From: Ficedula albicollis
Lineage: Eukaryota; Chordata; Aves; Passeriformes; Muscicapidae
Reading direction: 5' to 3'
Assembly (NCBI RefSeq): GCF_000247815.1
Contig: NC_021675.1
Coordinates: 61,783,029 to 61,847,028, forward strand
DNA length: 64,000 bases
Below the pieces are notes generated by a model, which had not been told where the DNA came from, ran no database searches, and saw only the letters and a program-made list of their open reading frames with translations. The position numbers were made by a program, and so were the translations under genes. Shown here piece after piece: positions 24,087 through 36,700 of the stretch (the stretch's first letter is position 1; every line of letters starts with the position of its first letter).

Positions 24087-24135
24087 CTAATCTAATCTAA
24101 TCTAATCTAATCTAATCTAATCTAATCTAATCTAA
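24087..24135. repeat. (TCTAA)n pentanucleotide microsatellite
   Basis: Nine full tctaa units plus a partial one stand in a row with no interruption. The array lies within the putative 3' untranslated region of the + strand gene model and is likely to be polymorphic in length. Confidence 0.97.
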
Positions 24136-24287
24136 CTGCCACAGAAAAGACATTTCTCCCTGTGGAAAAGGGGATTCTTTTGGTTACTGGAGCCCAGGAG
24201 AAGATCAATTGCTTCAGAGCCTTCAGTCTAAGGAAACATTATTCCTGGTTGCACTCAAAAATATTTAAATAATAATAATTAAAATTT

Positions 24288-24297
24288 AATAAATAAA
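24288..24297 (+). promoter_or_regulatory. Overlapping polyadenylation signals (AATAAA)
   Basis: Two overlapping AATAAA motifs (24288-24293 and 24292-24297) lie about 370 bases after the TAG at 23919. AATAAA is common in AT-rich DNA, so the position downstream of a candidate last exon is the only support. Confidence 0.22.
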
Positions 24298-24299
24298 AT

Positions 24300-26177
24300 C
24301 TTGAATAAGGATATCAATCTTTAATCATTCAACTACTAAGCAACATAATAAAAAGTTAATATGATTATAATGTGTTATTAATGAACAATTAATTACTAAA
24401 ATTGGGAGGTAAAGCTGATGGCTGAGGAAGTGGTTTAGTGTAAATTATTAAAACAGAGTTTTGATCTTCCATCTATAATGTCCAGTGGGCTTAGAACTGA
24501 ATATGGACCAAACTGCATTTTCAAAGCTACACAGATATAAATCCACAGGAGAAAACTGGCTGTATACTTTCTTGTAGTGACGGTTTGATTGTGGACTTTC
24601 TGGTAGTTAATGCTAGAGATTTTTAGAGTGCTGTCTGTTGGTGGAGATGATTGTTAGTTAATTTTATCAGAAGATATATAGTAGCCCTTATGTTATTCCC
24701 GCAGTACAACTGTGAAGGGAAACAAAAGTCAAAATCCTAGAATAATTTCATTTTGACTTCTCATTATTTACTTTTTCCAGCTCTTCAGTTTGTATTTTTC
24801 TTTATTGCAAATAGTTTATACTAGCTCATTCTGTGAATATACAAATAGAGAACTTCAGACACAGGAGCTGGCAGCTTTCTCACATTCAGCAGTGGAAACA
24901 TAAAGCCAGAAGGAAAGTCTGTGATAATCCAGTCTAGTCTTTTCCATAACACAAACTATGGCATCCCATCTACTGAACCATGCACTGAACTCAGGAACTC
25001 TTCAACAAACCTATGCTTCATTTTAAAAAAGGCATTCAGTTTTGATTAAGAAATCTCTGCTAGTGCAGACTTCACCATGAGCCTGATAAAATTGTGCCAG
25101 TGATTATCAAACCCTCACTTCAAAGAGCCTGGTTTTGTCTCCAATTGAATTTCAGGAATACAAATCCATTGAGATCCTAGTACAAGAGAGGAGAGTCTGA
25201 GTCCATTCAAACGGCTTCAGCCTCCTCCTCCTCCTCCTTCTCACTACATAAGCCTTCACAAATCCATCCACAACATTGCCATCACTTCTGTAGCAAACTT
25301 TCCTCTCATTTCCCACTCATTCCACTTCCTGTGTCTCCTCTTTGCTCAGCCTTGTCATTAAATTTCAAGCAACCTGTAGAGATCTCAAGGGCAACTCTCA
25401 CAACAAGGATTTGTATGCTAATTTTCTGTCATGGTTGGTAAATTAAGAAATAAGGAGCTTATTCCAAAAAAACTACATTTTCAACCCTTATAGGGCTTCC
25501 CAAATAAAGAAAAAAAATGTCACTTTATAAGCTACTTAAGAGGAAAGATGTTTCTCTGCTTTCATAGATTACCTTTTTTCTTTGCACTAAAGCTGGTAAA
25601 GAGCTGTTAAAGTTTTTGGTACTTTTTGAAACATACCATTCACCTCTTCAGACCTGTTTTTTTATTGTGCCTGCCTAACTGCCTGTTTTACCATTACACT
25701 CTGACAGGTTATGGACACGTTATTTATTTTATATCAGGATAGTTTAGCACCCTTGAATCCTATGAATCATCCTCCATCACTAAGTGTGTGAATAACACAA
25801 CAATTTCCTTCACAGGGAAGGCTTCACAGGGAGTCGAATTCAAATCGCTGAGCTGTGTTCAAGTGCCAGAGCTGTGAGTGTGACAACTATTCATAATAAC
25901 CACAGTTCTAGATTTCTGAATGTCACAAAATAAAAGCCTCCTTTCAAAAAATTCCAAGAAACTGAATGTCAATCTCAGTTTTCAATCCTTTCATTGAAAC
26001 CTTCTCCAGAGCACGTTGCCCTTGTATTTCTTATTAAGTTAGCCTTTAAATCATTATAAATTCTGGTTTTATAATTACTAAAATAACAGCTTTGTGTTAT
26101 TGCTTTCATCTGTCCACTGTGGACATAAACATGGTGTAATCATAGCCACATTTCTTTTTTTCTCCAGCACTTCATTT
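24300..26177. other. Non-coding interval between the two gene models
   Basis: AT-rich sequence with stops in all frames and a short CTC repeat at 25221-25242. A short frame behind an acceptor at 25155 (EYKSIEILVQERRV, then stop) is too small to call. If the two models are right, this is the tail-to-tail spacer. Confidence 0.4.
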
Positions 26178-26238
26178 TTATTTATGATCAGTCCCATATA
26201 AAGGGAGAAATTCATTCTCAGTGTGAAAGCATAAGGCC
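26178..26238 (-). CDS. Candidate terminal exon of the - strand gene
   Basis: On the - strand a very strong acceptor (tttctcttctctttctcttccaag) ends just before 26238. With one leading base the frame reads ALCFHTENEFLPLYGTDHK and stops at TAA (26180-26178), which overlaps an AATAAA. This phase completes the codon left by the 32728 exon (Arg). A second frame with two leading bases is open longer, to 26078, and also looks protein-like (NKNEVLEKKRNVAMITP). The acceptor is convincing but the frame is not settled. Confidence 0.3.
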
Positions 26239-28536
26239 CTTGGAAGAGAAAGAGAAGAGAAAGAAAACAGTGCAATGTGTGTCCAATTCAGCCAGAAAAA
26301 TTATTCCATTATGATCAAGACTTGATAAAAAAAACCCAACACTTCACATCTTAAGCAATGGTAATACAACATTATATAAAACTTGTGGGATGTTTCAGCC
26401 TAGCTCCAATTTAAAAGCTGTATTAATAGTGCAGTAAGCCCTTTAAAAGAACAACGGTTTCCACAAACCTCCAAATCCCAGGTAATTAGGGTTTTCAATC
26501 ATGACAGTGTTCTTATAATAATGGCAGTTTTGGCAAATAGCAGGTACTCACAGCTCACTGAGGAGCTGTATTCTCACTTGAGACCTGCCATCACCAGCCT
26601 AATTGCTTCCCAGTGATACAATAGCATTTTTGTTCAACTATCATCTTTTGTTATTCTGGAATTGGAACTGAATATTGTGAAATTTAACTTCTCTGCTCTA
26701 AGCTACAAAGAGCTTTTCATGGCATGTTTAAAAATACTGGCATGTGCTGTTTTCTCTTGTGTTTACAGAGAGAATGAACATTTATTTATCACAAGAATAA
26801 GAGTCTGGGCTTCCTTAAGTTGAAACTCTGTGAGAGTTTAAAAAATACAACACATAAAGGTCACTGGAACCTTTACAGAGTAGATGAGACGACTAATGAA
26901 AAAGCCACAGGACCTATTCTTGCTTCAGTTACCAGCCAAGAACTTTTATATCCACAACTGGTTCCACCAGATCTTCTGTGCTTGCAGGCAGCCTTGTCCA
27001 TGTCTTAAAGAAATCAGGGCTCTATTACTCAACTGGAAATTTCCATTATTACTAGTATTTAGCAATCCCACGTAAGATTGATAATTTCAGGGCAGAAACA
27101 TGTAGCAAGCCTGAGGATCCCCATCGTGCACAGGGCAGATGGGGCAGCAGTAGCCCTGCAAGAGGCCACTGGTAGCCACCCCAAAGTGGAGGCACTGCTG
27201 CTCTGTCCTGCATCCTCAGCCTGGTGGCATTTGTCACAAATTCCAGACATGCAACATTTCGTTTACCTGTCACTGTGTAGCGGCTCCACAATGGCCACCA
27301 CAGTGATGCAGACACTACATGAAATAAATAAAGTCAGTGCTCACACTGCTTGGTGCTGGATGGTGCATAAGCACTTCTGTGAAGTCAGGGCAGCTTCTTT
27401 ATTTTCCCTCACATGTTCTTTTTGTCTCTTTCCAAAAGCACCTATCTAGGAAGATTTATTCTAGTGTTTTCAGTCCTGAGGAGACTCTTCTAAAGTACCT
27501 TTGGCTGAATATACAATAATTTTTGGTTTCTAGGCTGATTGAATTCCATTACTTTAGCAGAAAAGAAGGAAACTCTTCTACAAGTAAAAACGTCCCAAAC
27601 TGCCTTTGCATACTGCTATGGAGACAATATTTTGGTCTGGGGGGAATCTTTAAATCATGAATCCTTCTGAGTTAGGACAACTTCATGTAAGAATTTCTCA
27701 GTCTGCCTGAGCAGTGCTTCTCCCAAAGGTCTTGCTTGTGTTGCAGTAGCCAAGCTTGAGATGTAAAAAGCAAAAATTACTGTGTTCAGGTCTGCACCTT
27801 GCTGAAGGGACCATAAGGGCTCCAGGAAATCTGCAGATGGAAGAAGATTTTCTCAGCAGCAGTTGCAATGTGAATCTCTGGTGGCACAGAGCACACAGGC
27901 TGGGTTTGATCCACCTGCTAATTTCACCACTTTCCCCCTGTATTTCTTCTTATCAGCTAACACAAGCATGCTCCATGTAAAGGAACCTAACATAGGGAAT
28001 TGCACTGGCTCTGTAGAGCTAAAAGAAAAGACACAAAGATTCATTTATAGCAATTGTAAAATTACTTATTTCGTCTTTCTGAAGGGCATAAAGATTATAA
28101 TTTATCCTAAATTTAGTTCTTTGAGGCCATAACCAGCCTCTTCTATTGTCTAAACCGATATCTATTTAGCATATACTAATTCTCAAACGATCTGTGTTGG
28201 AAACAGCTTTGCAGACACATCCTGGGCAGTCAAATCCAGGATAATAAACCCCCACTGACTGTGTCTGCCCAGTGTTGTGGGGACGCCAGGGTGCTCCTTC
28301 CTCACTGGCTGGGTGATGCTCTTCCTCCACCTTCACCAAGGAAAAAGAGCTCTGTTTCCCAGGGGAGCTGGTACAAAATGCCCTCTGAGGAAGTTTTTCC
28401 CATCTCAAGTCCAGCTGAGAAATTCCTGTCCCTAGGAAGGATGAGAAGCTGATCACAGGAGCTGTTTGAGGGAATTTTCTCTAAGTGGAGTAGCAGTGGA
28501 ACAAAAGAGACACTCCTGGAGCCAGCTGGGGTCCAG

Positions 28537-28665
28537 AACTCCTCTGGGTCCATCCTCATGGGCCCCTGGAGTAGATATGGTCAGATGATGTGGTCAGCCT
28601 TCACACCAGCTGCCTATATCAGCCTGCCCAACAATGACCCTGTGGAGGTCATGGGCGTTTTTCTA
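28537..28665 (+). CDS. Exon-like open frame, GC-rich patch
   Basis: A moderate acceptor (cagctggggtccag) and a good donor (CTA/gtaagaac) enclose 43 open codons in phase 0. The product is balanced and protein-like (for example FTPAAYISLPNNDPVEVMGV), and many codons end in C or G, unlike the flanks. No neighbour joins it convincingly. It could be a real exon, a decayed retrocopy or chance within a GC-rich stretch (about 28200-28900) that is open in several frames. Confidence 0.22.
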
Positions 28666-28669
28666 GTAA

Positions 28670-31600
28670 GAACAGACCTCAGGGAAGCCAAGAGCCCTGT
28701 CTGGCAGTCCAGCAGATGTCCATGTGCCAGGAATGTGGCAGCACTTAAGGATACGAGCAGCAATCTTCTCCAGAACAAATGGTGAGAACAACTGCATGGA
28801 GAACAGGCAAACTGTGTAGGGACAGGTACCATGGTACCTCCATCAGGTGGCAAAGAGGAAATGGTTCTGGGAAGGGAAACAGAAGCAGTAAGGCATCAGC
28901 CATGGCTTTTCTACTCCAGAGTATTTTCTTTTCACAGGATTACTCGGGGATCCCCAAGGAAACTTCTGAGCCCACTACAGGACAGGAAAGTCTCCCCACC
29001 TAAACTTGGATAAGCATTATTTAACTGATCTAATTCACCGTAAAGAATCATCTTTTATTATTCACCAATATCAGAAGAATCAATTATTTGCCAACCATCC
29101 CATTAGCAATGATGGGGAGTGAGAAGGCAGTAAATTTGAAATGGATTATGCATTGTAAATTCACTAGTGCTGCTCTCCTCTAGCCTGGCCTGATACAAGT
29201 TTTTAACCGATATTGCTGGAATGAAACCTGGCCCCTGTGTTTTATGGAGTTGTTCATAAGTTATACCTTGCTTGGCTCATTTGGATGAAATGGCCTAGGA
29301 CTCCAGCTCTGTAACAGCATCATACTCTGGATTTAATTTAACTTCAAAAAGTAAATAGCCTGTTTTGTTTTGACGTCAAAATAGTTCTGATGCTAGAGTG
29401 GTTGATATCCGAGGGACTTGGCCATCAAAGCCCAGTTGCTGTCAGCATGCCCATTATTGAAGCCAAGTTTTTAAACTACTTTCCAGAAATATATGACAAA
29501 CTATCCTCCTTCACATATGCATAATTTTTAACATTCACGTTGCTGGTACAGAGCCAGAGCTGCTGTGTTAGCTGTGCTCATTAGGATCCCAAATGGCTCT
29601 GCTAAAACCAATGGGAGCTGTTTTGTTCTGCCTGTCACAGCAATAGAAAACTGGGATGCAGTGGCTGTGCTGTGCAGTGAGGATACCTTTACCTGGACAT
29701 ATGTCCTAGAGGTTGCTCTGGGGACCAGTTAAAAACAGGAGTACATGACTGTGGTGCTCTAGCAAGCTGTGCTGTGTTCTGTTAGAGCTTCTCTACACTG
29801 AGAATAAATACCTATCTTTCACTCAGAAAACAATGTTAGTGCCTTAACTGAAGCCATAAGGGAGGGCAGGTAGGTGTGGAACCACCCTGGCCCTGTGTTG
29901 ATGACAGTGGCACACTGAACATATCAAGGAAAGGACTCACAACTCTTGAAGTCCCACTCCAAAGCAAAGTTCATTGTTGCTTAAAAATTGTGATGAAAAG
30001 GACAAAACGGATGTAACGTATTTTCTTTTCTTCTTCATTCTGCCCTCAGTGGCTGACAATCCAATTAAAAAAAATATTTCATCATGGTGTTATTCCCTAA
30101 TTTCTTCTCCTCTTTGTCTTATGGAACTGTAAGCAGGAGAAAGTGAGATTTCTTCTTCCTTCTTAGCCATACTTATCTGAGCTCTCCTTTGTAAAAAAAG
30201 AGTTAGAGGCTCCACAGAGAGAATGCCCCAAGAGTATCTGGGACACCAATGTGCCAGCAGATGGGATGCAGACCCACAGGGTCCTGGACTCTGTTGGACT
30301 GGCAGCTGGAGGGGATGAAAAATACCTGGAGGCACTTCATCAGTAGCAGATGCCTTTGCTTCAGCAACTGAAGGAAGCCCCAGAGCCCTGTGATCAGCCT
30401 CTGCATTGTGCTGTTTGCCTCACCTTTCACCATCACTACTGCTGAGCTTACAAAATTTTGGCTTTAATATAGTTCCAGAAATCTGAATTTGCTCTTGGCC
30501 AATGGTTCAGAGCATAGCAAAGAGCAAATGTAAATATTTTTAATATCTTGATATATCTTTGCTATAAAGAGGAAACAGAGAACGACATGCCAGCTATTTT
30601 ACTGGGTCATTGCAAAATCCATCTCTCCCCCGTGCAGCAATCGCTAATGCAACGGGAGCCATACGGGAACATTCAGTTCAAGATCTGCAGCATGATATCA
30701 TATGCTGGGAGATTTACTTTGTCAGGGAGGAGGAGACTGGAGAAACCCAATGAGCTGCAAACACAGGCAGGGCAGAGAGAGGGAAACTGAGCTGAATATC
30801 AACAAAACCTTTCTTTTCAAGCACCTTTACCTCCTGGAGCATAAAGGTAGATGAGAGAAAGGAGATGTGTGAATTGTCCCAAAGAGCCCATTTAAGTGGT
30901 TTTTGTCTTATCATCAGAGGAATAAGGAAGCAGTGGGACTCAGGTCAGGATCAAGAGTGTATTTTAAGTGCTTTTTCCCCCTCAGGAATCATTCTGGGAA
31001 AGGCAGATGAGAGAGAGGAGAAAAACTAGACTGAGCTTTGACATGGCATTTGTAAGTGCTCCTTTTTCCTTTTGCTTTTAAATTTCATATTTAACTTGTT
31101 TCATATGGAGAGAGAAGAGACTGAGGCTGTGGAAATCACAGAAAACCACTCATAGAGAGCTCTCTGACATTTCTGCCTTTTTCCTTGTCACTGAAAGAGA
31201 TACAAAGAATTGGTGTGATTCAACCACTCATAGAGAGCTCTCTGACATTTCTTTTTCCTTTTCACTGAAAGAGATACAAAGAATTGGTGTGAGACTGAAA
31301 GAAAAAGCCCAGACTCGTGAAAGCACTGTATGTGTAGTCCCTGGGCAGATTCCAGGCCAAATCCTGACATCATTACCAATATTAATTGTATTTTTCCACA
31401 CCAGCTACACCCAGGAATTTAAACAGGGATGTACTGTGTCCCTAAAAATAACAAAATCAAGCTACCTGGCAAGTTCACAATAATTATATGTGTCTGTAGA
31501 CCCTCTCCACATTGGTCAGCTTGGTAAAGTGATAGAAATGCCACGTATTGAAAGGCATTTCGTTGAGAGGAGAGACATTGGAGAAGTTAAATTTGAAGAC

Positions 31601-32727
31601 TCTAGACAATATTTAGACTTGTATTTATGTTGTCTAGACTGAAACTTGGGTAGGTTAAAGTAGTTTTTAAAAGCCTCAGGAAAAAAAATATTAATTTCAG
31701 AGAAAAAAAAATAAATTACTTTTTAAATAAGATGGCATTTTATCCTCAAGGAGGTGTGTCACAAATCTCTCACTCCTCTAATAAAATCCAACTTTCATTT
31801 GCAATCTTTCTGCAGAGCTCCCCAAGCTACTGCACAGAATAAGAGACATACAAAAGACAAAAGGAAAATTCCTCATGAACTTTTTATTCTGAGGCATGCT
31901 TTCAAACAAGGATGTCATATTCATTGGTGCCAAGGGTGATATAAGGTTCATAATGATCACCACCACAAATTATTCCTTAAATCAAAATGTGCTCTCATTT
32001 TCACCTGAGTAGCTGCTTTCTCCTTCAGTTCCAATAAACCCTCTTTCCCCAACAACAGCAAATAGACTAATGAAAATGTGATTTTTCCTTAGGTAATTTT
32101 TCTTATTAATGTCTTTAGACCACCATGGCTAATATGTCATCATGATATGAACTCTAATAGATACACCACCAAAATAATGTGATCATGTCTGATTTTGTGA
32201 CCATTAAATAGATAATTGGACAAGAATTACTCTGTCTACTTGAAGCTGCTGAACCAGGTCTTAAAGTTAGTTTGAGTGAACTTGAAATTTCTTCTCACTG
32301 TAATTTGATTCAGTCTTTGTTCTTTGCATGTCCAATGTTTTCAATACTCATAAAATTTACTTTCTTTTCCAGTGTGAGCAAAAAGTTTAATTGTTTTCTA
32401 AAGCTTTAACTTTTTTCAAGGGGAAACCTTTAAAAGCAAAAAAACCTGAAAGGCAGGAGCATAGTCCATGCCTGTACAAGGTGAGCAGGTAGAGCATGAA
32501 GGGTGCACCATCTACCCAAAGTACTCCAAGCATATTAAAGGTAAACAAAATTCAAAATAAATCACCACATTGTTTTTTTGGATGAGCCCAAAACTATGAT
32601 TTTTCAGCAGGATTCTTTAATGTGTTTGAGCTGTCCTTTAATTGATGAGGTCTGGGAAGCAAAGTGGTGTCCTACCCACCTGTCTCAAAGTGACCAAAAT
32701 CATCCTATACATTACATCCTTACTTAC
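28670..32727. other. Non-coding stretch
   Basis: No supported gene. It contains a strong + strand acceptor at 30049 followed by a short frame (ADNPIKKNISSWC, stop soon after) and a 39-base exon-like piece on the - strand at 29941-29979, neither enough to call. A 78-base tandem duplication lies at 31144. If the - strand model holds, this is mostly its last intron. Confidence 0.4.
31144..31292. repeat. Tandem duplication, unit 78, two copies
   Basis: The segment aaccactcatagagagctctc starts at 31144 and 31222 and both units end in gaattggtgtga. Copy 2 lacks about seven bases within the ttctgcctttttccttgtcac stretch. Confidence 0.9.
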
Positions 32728-32772
32728 CTGCCCATGCAGCGCTGCTGAAGTTCCTCAGAGGTGAGTTCCAGT
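32728..32772 (-). CDS. Candidate 45-base internal exon of an unnamed - strand gene
   Basis: On the - strand the donor is a full consensus (GGGCAG/gtaagtaag) and the acceptor is good (tgtatcaatattttccag). With one leading and two trailing bases the frame reads LELTSEELQQRCMG. Of the other two frames, one has a stop. The leading base completes a Lys codon with the 33281 exon. The splice sites are among the best pairs in the window. The short length and the lack of any known match limit confidence. Confidence 0.42.
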
Positions 32773-33280
32773 CTGGAAAATATTGATACAGGCATTCTCT
32801 CTAGCAAGAGAATTCTACTTGGTTAAGTCAAAGCACTCCCTGAAGCTGCATTAACCTCAGCAGAGGTTTATTCAAAGGGGCAGCAAGGAGGAGAAATTTC
32901 ATTTTTCACTATCATTAGAATGAAACAGTTCTGGCTTTCATCATCAGGATGAAACATATGAATGATACTGCATCCCAACGCCTTTCCTGCATAACTGAGA
33001 AGGAGTGAACAACCTGAATGTTTATTTTTTCTATCAAAATAAAGCATTTCAATGGAGAGTAAAAGAATTATTTTGTTTACACCAAAAATGTTGACATTTT
33101 CAAGATCTGTTTGTAATCCACAAGGAGACAAATGTCAAAATTGCCCAATGTCCTGTGAAATGGAACTTCTGCCCCCTCTGTCCTTTGCTTGAAGCAATGA
33201 GATATTATGTGTGAGAGGATGAATTAGTGTTCATGTCCGTTCAGTCCTAGCTATCTACATTCAAGAAAAGTTTCACTTAC

Positions 33281-33337
33281 TTCCAGTCATGATGACAACC
33301 CATGATTAGTTCCAGCTGCAGTGTTGACATCTGTCTA
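33281..33337 (-). CDS. Candidate 57-base internal exon of the - strand gene
   Basis: The - strand donor is near consensus (TGGAA/gtaagtga). The acceptor is fair (gtctcctcagtttgcag), and an alternative AG seven bases earlier would extend the exon to 33344. One frame is open (RQMSTLQLELIMGCHHDW, two trailing bases) and stays open upstream for almost 30 codons more, so the 5' edge is uncertain. Its phase joins the 32728 exon exactly. It does not join the 33672 exon directly, so another small exon or a different acceptor would be needed. Confidence 0.35.
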
Positions 33338-33671
33338 CTGCAAACTGAGGAGACTGTCAGTTCACCCATTAGCAGCAATTCAGCTGGGTTTGAGTTCAGC
33401 ATGGCAGCTTTAAACCAAAACAAGTGTTTCAAAACCAGTTACAAAAGCTCATACACTCTATTCTCAAGATGCCATTGCAGTGAAGGACTGTCCTTGATAT
33501 TTTGGAATGAACTTGGTCTTCAGATCTTTCCTGAAATGAGGCAAAGTTTCTTGCCTCTATTTCTTTTCAAATGGAAAATGTCTGCTCTGAAATCTCTTTG
33601 GCTTCCAATATTTTTACCCTACTATTAGCTCTTACAGAATTTGAAAGTAGAAAGGAATACAAACTACTTAC

Positions 33672-33762
33672 CTTGGATTCACTTGGACTTTTCTTGACTT
33701 TCGCACCTTTTAAAAATAACTTTGGACTTAGGATATTTTTGGCAAGGCTTCTGAGGACCTGT
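33672..33762 (-). CDS. Candidate 91-base internal exon of the - strand gene
   Basis: This is the best - strand candidate. The acceptor has a long pyrimidine tract (attttgttttcttttctggcag) and the donor is a full consensus (TCCAAG/gtaagtag). Only one frame is open across it: one leading base and 30 codons ending in phase 0. The product is strongly basic (QVLRSLAKNILSPKLFLKGA, then KVKKSPSESK), resembling a Lys/Ser-rich linker. The leading base completes a Gln codon with the 41054 candidate. A phase-0 open segment at 33429-33530 (ERSEDQVHSKISRTVL, ending in a stop) behind a fair acceptor could be the next exon or an alternative end. The family is not recognised. Confidence 0.45.
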
Positions 33763-33799
33763 CTGCCAGAAAAGAAAACAAAATTACTGATCTGGTGAG

Positions 33800-36700
33800 A
33801 AGCAGATGGATTATAAAAGGTACCTGGCAAGGAATAGATGTGAAAATGAAGAGCAGAGAGTGAATCTCTGGTTGCAGTCTTTCAGGAAAGTGTTCCATTG
33901 ACCGTGAGGATTACCAGAAAAAGGGTCCTCCATTTCTTACATGCAGTAAATATTAATGTTTTCAGGAAATCAGGGATGACTTTTGCCCGAGGAAGTGGTT
34001 TCATACTACTGCACAGTGAAGTTTCTGCCCTCTCCTGGTTGGAGAAAATTATTTCCCAGTTCTTCCATGCCTCCTGGTTCTTGTGGCATCTCCAAGGCTG
34101 AACTCACACCACTGTCACACTCCCTGAACCCTCCCATCACCTTCATGCTGGCTAGCCCCTGGATCAGGGTGGGAGTAAATCTGCTACACAGCACTCACAG
34201 CAGGGAAGGGAACCCAAATGCCACCAACAGAGTGGATGGACACATAGGGACCAAGCCACACAGAGCTCCAAGTGTGAGCTCATGCTCTCATGTCACCTGT
34301 GGGAGCACTATAGGCACAGACCACAATGGACAGAACCTCTGTTTTCTTTCCTATGTGCACTCATCTTTGGAAAATTGCTGAGATAATAGCCCAATGAGCA
34401 ACTTCTTTTCACAGAAATAAGCCCAGCACTATATACCTGACTGATGATTTAAGGAAAGCTCAGTGACCTACCAAAATGGTAAGGCAGCTTTCACTTTGAA
34501 GAGCTGTTTCTGCCTATCCCAATTGAAATTCATCATTCTCTTGGATTTTTCTAGAAGTCATTTATTGTTCAATAAGTTTAATAGTATACTTAGCTAAAAA
34601 TCTGTAAAAGCTTTCAAGAATGCCTCTCTCCCTTATTTTCTAGCCAATGCCCTGCTTTGTCTCTGTCAACACGCCATGCTTGTTCTTGTGAGAACTTGCA
34701 TTTTCCATGGTGCTCAGTTTGTGTGTTCACAGGTGTGCCACACCCATGCAACTGCTGCCATGCACTGTTTACATATGTTTGGTTCCCAGGAGTGGCTTTC
34801 GTGGGGATGCTGTCATCAGCAGAGGTTTTGCTGCAGATTTCAAAGCTGATACTTTTTATAGCCATGCAGCATACAAAATCCTCTGGTCCTGCGCTCAGAC
34901 CTAGGGCTCCTGGAGGGTCAGGACCAAGGCTAAGTCTTAAATGGAGACATTGTGATGGGTGGACACAAGACATTTTAAGACACCTTTCTGAATTGGAGCT
35001 GTCTTAGCTCTGTTGCAAAGTAACCTGAATGTAATTTTAATATTCTATTTTTGACAGTTAGGACCCTGATTCTGGTCTTACATGCACTGGTTTTATACCA
35101 GTGTGGTTTCATTTGCATCAATGGTCTTAGTCACTGTACATAGGCACACTTCACTGAAACATGGCACAGAGTGGCAGGAATAATTGAAAAGTTTCTTAGG
35201 CATTGAATACCGGTGCCAACAGACACACTTTCCCTTTGCAAGGTGACCGTGGCTATTTTACAGCAAGTCAGAGCCAAGGCAAGGAAAAGCAGCACTGAGC
35301 AGAGGGAAGATGATGAAACATTAACGACAGAAGCATGTAGTTGGTACAAGGCATGAAGAGAGCTGCTTTGCTGTACAGGAGGGTCAGGAGAGCAGTGACA
35401 TGGACACCTGGGGCATCAAGGATAAACCAATCCTCAGTGCTGGGCTGAGCCTCTGGGACCAGAGGACCATATCTGAGGGATTTGTCCTCCATGAACAGAG
35501 AGAGTTCTGGGAAATTACTTCACCACAGAGGGATTTGTGCCATTCTGTCTTTCCCCCAGTTTTGCCTAACACAGGTAAATACAGTGCCATTGTACTGGCT
35601 AGAGGCTATGAGGGTACAGGAGAGGAAAAGTCATACCTGCCTCCTACCAGCCCCACTGTAACACAATCAGTGTCCTCAAAGGCAGACTGAAAACCAGGGA
35701 TCATCTTTTACTTCAGACTTACTTTAGCCATTTTAAGCCCCTGTCAACCTTTTAGAACAGGGATGGTTTTTTTCCTTTTTTTTTTTTTAACAAAGTGTAG
35801 AAATTCATGACTTGGATGTGAGATGCAGTGAAACGATGAGTTATTCTAGCTTGATGGGTGTCACCAGAGCATCATGCACTGTGCTAATTTCTCAGCTTGT
35901 GAATAGACATATTTAGACTGACAGTTGAAAGTGGGCTGCAGATTCCACTTAAAACATGTTTTTCGTGCTGAGTAATAAGGGCTAAACACAAACCAATTCT
36001 GGCAGTTAAACTACGCACTTAAACCTTTCATAGTGTTGTCAAACACTATAATCCTTCAAAAATCTGAGTTTGAATAGCCTCAATATTTTATTTAATGAAT
36101 TTTAAATCCTGTAATTACCATAATTAAGACACTCCTTTTGGATCATGTCAGTGTGCTGCTCAAAGAGAGAGAAAGCTGTAGGCAATTTTCACTAAAGATT
36201 TTCCTGAATGCAAATGATACATACGGCTCATTTTGAATTCTTTATGATATCATTTGGGGGAGCATTTTCTTAAATTGGTGTGGAAAGTCTGTAACACCAT
36301 CCAAGGAAAAACTTAGATGGAAGGAGCCTTATTATCTCCAAAACTGGCTCTTCCTGTGCTGGCTGTGCACCGAAGATGGATGTTTTGTTCAGCTGAGGAA
36401 GTCATGATGTAGTGGATAGGCTGCCCCGGTCTAGGCAACACCTCCATCCCACAAGAACCTCCATCCACATGCTCATTTCCTTTACCCTCATTTCCTTGGG
36501 CCTTGGATTCCAGGCCCATGCTACTGGATAAGGGCGCCTGGGGCGGTGGGATAGGTGGGAGGGGATTCTCCTGCCACCCCAAACAGAATCCCTTTCCCCT
36601 CCATTCCTAAGATCCCATTTTCTGCCTGCTGGTGAGAGTCCCTAATAGTTCTTAGCGTTTCTCCTGGGCTGAGCAGATGGCTGACCTGATCCCACCCCAC

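Noticed and set aside
27078..27449. 123-codon + strand frame in a GC-richer patch
   Set aside because: The opposite strand is open over the same bases, the composition is not distinctive and no protein is recognised.
29941..29979. 39-base - strand piece between an acceptor and gtgagtcc
   Set aside because: It is too short, is open in more than one frame and gives only a weak phase fit.
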